Source of the DNA: Erythroxylum novogranatense
Taxonomy: Eukaryota; Streptophyta; Magnoliopsida; Malpighiales; Erythroxylaceae
Length of the DNA: 64,000 bases
Assembly (NCBI GenBank): GCA_029891385.1
Contig: CM057228.1
Coordinates: forward strand, 82,138,964-82,202,963
Direction of reading: 5' to 3'
Part shown: one piece after another, positions 59,282 to 64,000 of the stretch
Layout: every line of letters begins with the position of its first letter
Position numbering within the stretch: position 1 is the stretch's first letter
The notes under the pieces: model-generated
The model's input: the letters and a program-made list of their open reading frames with translations, nothing else
The model's database searches: none
What the model was told of the DNA's origin: nothing
Program-made: the position numbers and the translations under genes

Positions 59282-60960
59282 TTAAAGACTTGAAGTTTTG
59301 GAAGTTTATTTTGAGGCACAGTTGGAACGTCATCCCACGAAAGTTACCGAGACTTCCCGGCATTAGCTTGGAAGCTATTTATGAGTAACCTAGATGGTTT
59401 CTTAATTATTAATTGTTTACAATTTTGCACTTATAAAACTGTGGAGAATAATGGTGAGCCTTGCGTTTGTTTATGCGTGGTTCCTGACCGAAGGTGTCCG
59501 ATGTATTGGGAGATTATGACATAGAAGTGTTATTTGTCTGAGAATTTGGAGACCTCCATGTTTCTAATGTGATAAATTATGATTGTGATTTTCATGTGAA
59601 TAATTATGAAATAATTGTTTGAATGTGATAATTTGGATTTGATTGAGTTGTGATATTGTGCAATTACGACATATGCATTTCATGCATGAATGCATGATTA
59701 GTTAATGACGGTTATGACCAGAGCAGCCATCGAGAGCTTAAAGCTCAACGTATTTGGGCCTCGAGCCCACAGTGATTCAAAGCCTATGGCTCAACGATTA
59801 ATGTGCCCTTATTGGGACAATTTCAAAGCCTCAGGCTCAACGATTAATGCGCCCATTTTGGGATAGTTTAGGCGTTCGATCACAACACCAAATAAAATGA
59901 AAATATGGCACATCTTGCATGTCTTATGCATCTAATTGTAATTTCTTTGATTAAATGAAAGGCTAATTGCCTTATGCTATTGTGGTACCCATCATGTGGT
60001 ACTTCTGAATGTGATTATGAAACAATTGGCTTATGCATGGGTGTTTATGAATTCAATTGGTTATGGATGACAAATAGAATGAAATATATTAAATTGTCTA
60101 TGTTCACGTGAAATTGTGCAATGTGATTTAAATATGCAACAACGTAACTATGTGTTATGTGGAACGATGTGTTGCATGAATTGAGTGAACCATCGATGAT
60201 GGTTCCTCACTGAGTTCGCAAAATTCACCCAAAATTTGTAATTATTTTTCAGGACCCAGAAGAATACCCTGTTAGGCAACGGGCGTATAGCGACTGCATA
60301 CGAGTGAGAAGGGAGGTCGAGATCAGTTCGCATCTGCATTAGGTTTTAATAAAAAATTGTACTTTCTGATTTTTTGAAAAAAAAAAGGATTATATCATGT
60401 TGTAAAGTCAACAAATTGAATGTAATTGTATTTACAAAGGGGCCCCCGTGGTGTTGTTTTCCGCATAATATGTAGAGTATGTGTATGTAAAAAAAAATTT
60501 ATACTGAGTTTTGACTGAGTGATGTAGCACGCCACCCTCACAGGGCACGAACTCGGATATCACCATCGATGTCTGGTTCGGGTCATGCGGGAGTGGGTTG
60601 TTACAATGAGTTTATGGATGCTAATACCATAATGTTTCATCTTAGAGAGCTTTTTTATGAGCAACCTCAACCTAAAAGTTTCGAGACCTAGAGGTTGCTC
60701 TTCACAACTAAGATGACTTCGGGGATATCTGCAGTGCAGTATGCATTGAAGATGAATGGTTATATTGAGAGGTTGGCCACCTTGGGTTTTTTTTAGACTA
60801 TGAATTAAGTGTTGACTTAATTCTGGTTGGATTGTCTGATAGTTATTTACAACTTGTGTTGAACTATCGGATGAACCAAATCTCCACGACAATCCTTTCG
60901 TTGATCAATTTTCTCAAGACAGTAGAGCAAGCTATCAAGAAGGATAGTAAGCTAGTGTTA

Positions 60961-62047
60961 TGTTAAGTCAGAATGACTTTACATATAAATGATTTTGATG
61001 TATAACAAATATAGTGAGATAAAAAACAAGAAAAACAAAACAAATCCAGAGCGAAGATGGCGTATCTGAGCGAAGAAGACGTATCTGATTTAAGTCCAAA
61101 GACATAAGTTTGAATAAATAGACAAAGACACGAGCGAAGTTGCAAGACATAAGTCGAATCTGAGGCGAAGTTGATACAAGTCAAACACAGCATTTAAGTT
61201 TGTCAAAGTAAAAGTCAACACAGACGCAGATGACACAAGACAATAAATGACAAAGACACAAATGTATATCTGACGCAGAAAGAAAAGCGCACGCAGACGC
61301 CGACGCAAAGCAAAACAGACGCAGACGCAGAAAGAAAGAGAAGTAGACGCAGACGCAGACGCAGCGAAAGCAGACGCAGACGCAGAGCGCAGAAAAAGAA
61401 ACAGACGCAAGAGTCGATTCGAGTTAATTCTGAGAACTCAACTGATTAACTGCTTTTTTAAAGATTAAAGATTCAAGATTCAAGAATCAAGAAGCGATTC
61501 TGAGCGAAGGCTATAAATACAAGTCAAGTCGAAGATTGTAGAGTTAAACTTTTGAGAAAAATTACACAAAATGAAAAAGCGATTAAGTGCGAATTAGTGA
61601 ACGCTATCTTCTTTGTAACAAAGTGTTCAAATACTTTTACGAAAGAAAGAGTTGTCTGAGATAGCTGCAGAGGCTAAGTGTGAAAGAATCTTGGTGGAGA
61701 GACTGAAGAGGCTCGTGAAAGAATACTTGTAAAGTTTGAAGAGATAGTGAAATCTCAAAAGAAACTCGAGGATCGGGCGTAGCCCACGGTTTGGGGTGAA
61801 CCAGATAAATCTGCGTGTCTACTACTCTCACTCTCTATCTCACTTTTAGTTTCAAAGTTGATCTTTATTTACTATTCATATACTTAGCATTGAAAAGTTT
61901 TGATCAATCAGATTAATAAAATTTTCAGAAAGAATTTTTATTTCTAACAAGTAATTCAAAAGATATTCAAAAGGGAATACAATTCAACCCCTTCTCGTGC
62001 ATTCTATTATCATTTTATAAGTGTTGTATTAACTTGTGATTCACTTG
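60961..62047 (+). repeat. 5' LTR of second SIRE-like copia
   Basis: It begins TGTTAAGTCAGAATGAC. About 61205-61400 is a purine-rich array dominated by GCAGAC hexamers. Its apparent open frames on the minus strand (Arg, Ala, Ser rich) come from the repeat. The 3' end is within a few bases of 62047; it lacks a clean CA. Confidence 0.87.
61205..61400 (+). repeat. GCAGAC-rich minisatellite in LTR
   Basis: Imperfect GCAGAC units and AGAAAG fillers occupy the place of the CTTCCGTCTG-type array (opposite strand) in the minus-strand element. Confidence 0.85.
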
Positions 62048-62048
62048 A

Positions 62049-62060
62049 TTGGTATCGAGC
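62049..62060 (+). promoter_or_regulatory. Primer binding site of second SIRE-like copia
   Basis: TTGGTATCGAGC, identical to the site at 22814-22825 on the other strand. Confidence 0.8.
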
Positions 62061-62103
62061 TTGGTATCCAAGAATCACTTTGGCGAAGTGTGGATTAAAG
62101 ATA

Positions 62104-63420
62104 ATGGCGAGTCACATGTATACATCGTTGAAGGAGCCTCGACTACTAGACCTCAAGCATTCAATGGAGAAGACTACCATTCTTTGGAAAGATAGAATGC
62201 GATTATTCATCGAATCTACACATGTAGACCTTTGGGACGTAATAGAGAACGGACCCTATATACCTGTAGATGAAGAAGGTAGTTCTATTCTACGAAGCGT
62301 ATGGACTGATCGATCGTAAAGCAAGAATACAAGCTGAATTCAAAGGCTAAATTCTTCTTAACATGTGCCCAAGCGAGCGAATACGACAAAGTGCATGGTT
62401 GCGACACTGCAAAAGAGATGTGGGACACATTGTCCATTGCTCATGAAGGCACTAGTCAAGTTAAAGAATCCAAGATAAGTTTTCTTGTATATCAATATGA
62501 ACTTTTCAGGATGGAAGATGAAGAATCTATTGATCAAATGTTTGGAAGATTTCAAACAATTGTCAACGGATTAAAAGCTCTTGGAAGGACTTACAATAAC
62601 CAAGATCATGTTCGAAAGATCCTAAGAAGCCTTCCTAAGAGATGGAGACCTAAAGTAACTGCAGTGCAAGAAGCAAAAGACTTGAGCGTGCTGAAGCTAG
62701 ATGAGTTGCTGGGATCCTTGAAGATTCATGAAGTAGAACGCAACGCTGAAGACAAGCCCAAGCGAGACAAGTCAATAAAGATCAAGGCGGACAGAAGAAT
62801 CATAAGACTCAGAGAAGGAGGAAGTCATCGAAGGCATTGAAGATTGAAGAATCAAAGGATGATAACTCCAGCCAATTTGAATCAGAGTCAAGTGATGAAG
62901 ATGACAAATTATCTTTCATTTCCAGAAAGATAAGACGTATATGGAAAAAGAAACCCAGAAGTAACCAGACATTCAGAAAGAATGGAAAAGATGAAGCCAA
63001 GCCAGCAAAGTCTTCTATCATTTGCTACAAGTGCAATTAGCCTGGACACTACAAGTCAGAATGCCCTACTATCAAGAAGAAACCTAAGAAGAGTAAAGAA
63101 GGCAAGAAAAGCATGATGGGAACATGGGAAGATCTAGATTCATCTGAATCAGATACAGGCTCCGAGTCATCAGAACATGCAAACATTTTCCTAATGGCTG
63201 AAGAAGATAGTGATGAGGAGGTAAAATCTGATTATGATAACTTGCATGATGCATATTCAGAATTGTTTGAAGATTCTCATGCTATTCTGAAACAGTACAA
63301 GCTGTTGAAGAAAAAGTATGCAGAGAATATTAAACATACTGAGAAAATAGAGAGAGAAAATATTTGCTTAAAAAAGGAGGTAGAAGTTAAAAGGAAACTT
63401 GTAGATGATCGATGAGATTA
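62104..63420 (+). pseudogene. gag: SIRE-like copia gag, broken
   Basis: It starts at ATG 62104 (MASHMYTSLKEPRLLD). Blocks: WKDRMRLFIESTHVDLWD, then after a frameshift near 62290 CDTAKEMWDTLSIAHEG, DQMFGRFQTIVNGLK and LKLDELLGSLKIHE (62391-62840), a Ser/Asp/Glu-rich linker, and a knuckle CYKCN.PGHYKSECP at about 63024-63068 with a TAG in place of one residue. An acidic region follows (63113 on) and a coiled coil (YKLLKKKYAENIKHTEKIE). It is better preserved than the copy at 21330-22770. Confidence 0.92.
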
Positions 63421-63699
63421 ATCACCTTAAGCTAAGGATCAAGAATCTATCACCGATCTAGCTACTTTCAATTGAGAGTACAAAGAAAATGAATGATATG
63501 CTAGGAAAATGTAGACATCCTAGTGATAAGACTGGTTTAGGGTTTATCGAAACAATACTCGCCTCGTAATAAATTTGTCTCTCAAAAGGAAGAAATAGGA
63601 CAACACATTTTAATCAACGTCCGAGTAATATGCATTATAGATTACATCACGTGCATACTACTAACCATAAAGGACCCAAGAAAATTTGGGTACCAAGAA

Positions 63700-64000
63700 A
63701 TAAAATAGTTTCTCTGCAGATATCCTTCCTTGGAAGATACGGCAAGCACCATTAGTATTTAGACAAAGGATGCTCGCGACACATGACGGGAGAAGGTCTA
63801 TGTTCCTAGACCTTCAAGATAAGAAGGGAGGATCAAGAACTTTGGAGACAACCAGCAGGCAAAATCATTAGAATCGGGAAAATAGGTAAAGATTCCTTTG
63901 CATGCATAAATAATGTAACGCTTGTTGATGGTCTAAAGCATAACTTGATTAGTGTGAGTCGGTTGTGTGATTACGGTTTCACATTACATTCAATCAAAAT
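63700..64000 (+). pseudogene. pol: SIRE-like copia pol, protease start (cut by window edge)
   Basis: The reading YLDKGCSRHMTGE near 63755-63790 stands where the copia protease has an Asp-Ser-Gly active site, so the active Ser-Gly is changed to Lys-Gly. It continues with [20 protein letters not shown] at about 63920-63980, a conserved block after the protease. The rest lies beyond the window. Confidence 0.85.

Larger units (their letters stand above)
43062..60605 (+). mobile_element. Ty3-gypsy chromovirus-like element (short-LTR form) with nested copia
   Basis: The 5' LTR is 43062-45066; the 3' LTR is 48742-49420 plus 59287-60605. The target duplication ATGAG stands at 43057-43061 and 60606-60610. 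A primer site (45073-45084) and polypurine tract (48729-48740) are present. The line AATTTCGAGGACGAAAT before the tract resembles the end of Tekay/Del-type pol. The internal region is only about 3.7 kb and has no open frame longer than about 100 codons on either strand and no recognised domain. Without the nested copia the element is about 7.7 kb. Confidence 0.9.
48742..60605 (+). repeat. 3' LTR of gypsy element, split by a copia element
   Basis: The pieces 48742-49420 and 59287-60605 sum to 1,998 bp, matching the 2,005-bp 5' LTR. The intron-free join is at 59313/59314. The copia insertion point is marked by TTAAA at 49416-49420 and 59282-59286. Confidence 0.92.
34830..60960 (+). mobile_element. 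Outer Ty1-copia element (host of three later insertions)
   Basis: The 5' LTR runs 34830-40905, interrupted at 35080-39388. The primer site is at 40907-40918, the leader 40919-42828, and the gag start about 42829-43061. Gag resumes at 60611 after the gypsy element and is cut again at 60960 by another copia element. The 3' part lies outside the window. It belongs to the same family as 49421-59281 but to a subfamily whose LTR starts TGTTAGAG and lacks the AAGTCGACTT cluster. Confidence 0.87.
60961..64000 (+). mobile_element. Second SIRE-like copia element, 5' part (runs off right edge)
   Basis: The LTR is 60961 to about 62047, the primer site 62049-62060, gag 62104 to about 63420, then the protease start. 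It is the same family as the minus-strand element at 10345-23969, as shown by LTR blocks near the 3' end (GATCGGGCGTAGCCCACG), the same primer site, and gag blocks. It inserted into the gag of the outer copia at 60960. Confidence 0.9.

Noticed and set aside
61090..61410. Minus-strand frame rich in Ala, Ser and Arg (106 codons)
   Set aside because: It is the reverse of the GCAGAC array in an LTR and not a gene.
1..64000. tRNA genes, suggested by repeated TGGTATCAGAGC
   Set aside because: These are retrotransposon primer sites next to LTR ends and match only the 3' end of initiator-Met tRNA; no cloverleaf is present.

Overview
The window is plant nuclear DNA, most likely from a eudicot. The evidence is plant-type LTR retrotransposons with an initiator-Met tRNA primer site, plant L1-type LINEs, a plant pogo-like transposon, and one ten-exon plant gene with GT-AG introns. 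There is nothing prokaryotic here. I could not name the species. Over 85 percent of the window is transposable-element sequence.

The only host gene I support lies on the minus strand at 25976-29778. It is a GH95 alpha-L-fucosidase of the Arabidopsis AXY8/FUC95A type, with ten exons in frame, 819 codons and no stop or frameshift. It has a TATA box upstream and a poly(A) signal downstream.

Left block (1-25184). First comes the 5' LTR and leader of a minus-strand Ty1-copia element (1-2670). It sits in the leader of a second minus-strand LTR element whose LTR is 2820-4861. After a unique spacer, an L1-type LINE (5628-25174, 10-bp target duplication, poly-A tail) is split by a 13.6-kb minus-strand Ty1-copia element (10345-23969, duplication GATAC). 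That element is itself split by a 3.8-kb solo LTR of Ty3-gypsy type (11719-15511).

Middle (29914-34829). This part holds a short direct repeat, the 5' portion of a minus-strand Athila/Tat-type gypsy element (LTR 30859-31992 plus gag start), and a second degraded L1 LINE carrying a pogo/Lemi1-like DNA transposon (33831-34597).

Right block (34830-64000). A Ty1-copia element has its 5' LTR interrupted by a long gypsy LTR plus a 5S-rRNA-bearing, Cassandra-like segment (35080-39388). Its gag is interrupted by a 17.5-kb Ty3-gypsy element (43062-60605, duplication ATGAG). The 3' LTR of that gypsy element is in turn interrupted by a complete copia element (49421-59281, duplication TTAAA). Another copia element starts at 60961 and runs off the window. 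Target duplications and exact junctions make the order of insertion readable.

All element genes are broken by stops, frameshifts or lost catalytic residues. The most unusual signal concerns the gypsy LTR family. Two long LTR copies carry a roughly 2-kb segment with GT-AG borders. Two short copies lack the segment at the same place, as if spliced out before reverse transcription. The segment is itself built of a diverged module of about 190 bp. Other notable signals are clusters of the palindrome AAGTCGACTT at the copia LTR start and in its leader, and a repeated hairpin motif TTGGGTAAACCCAA in the copia leader.
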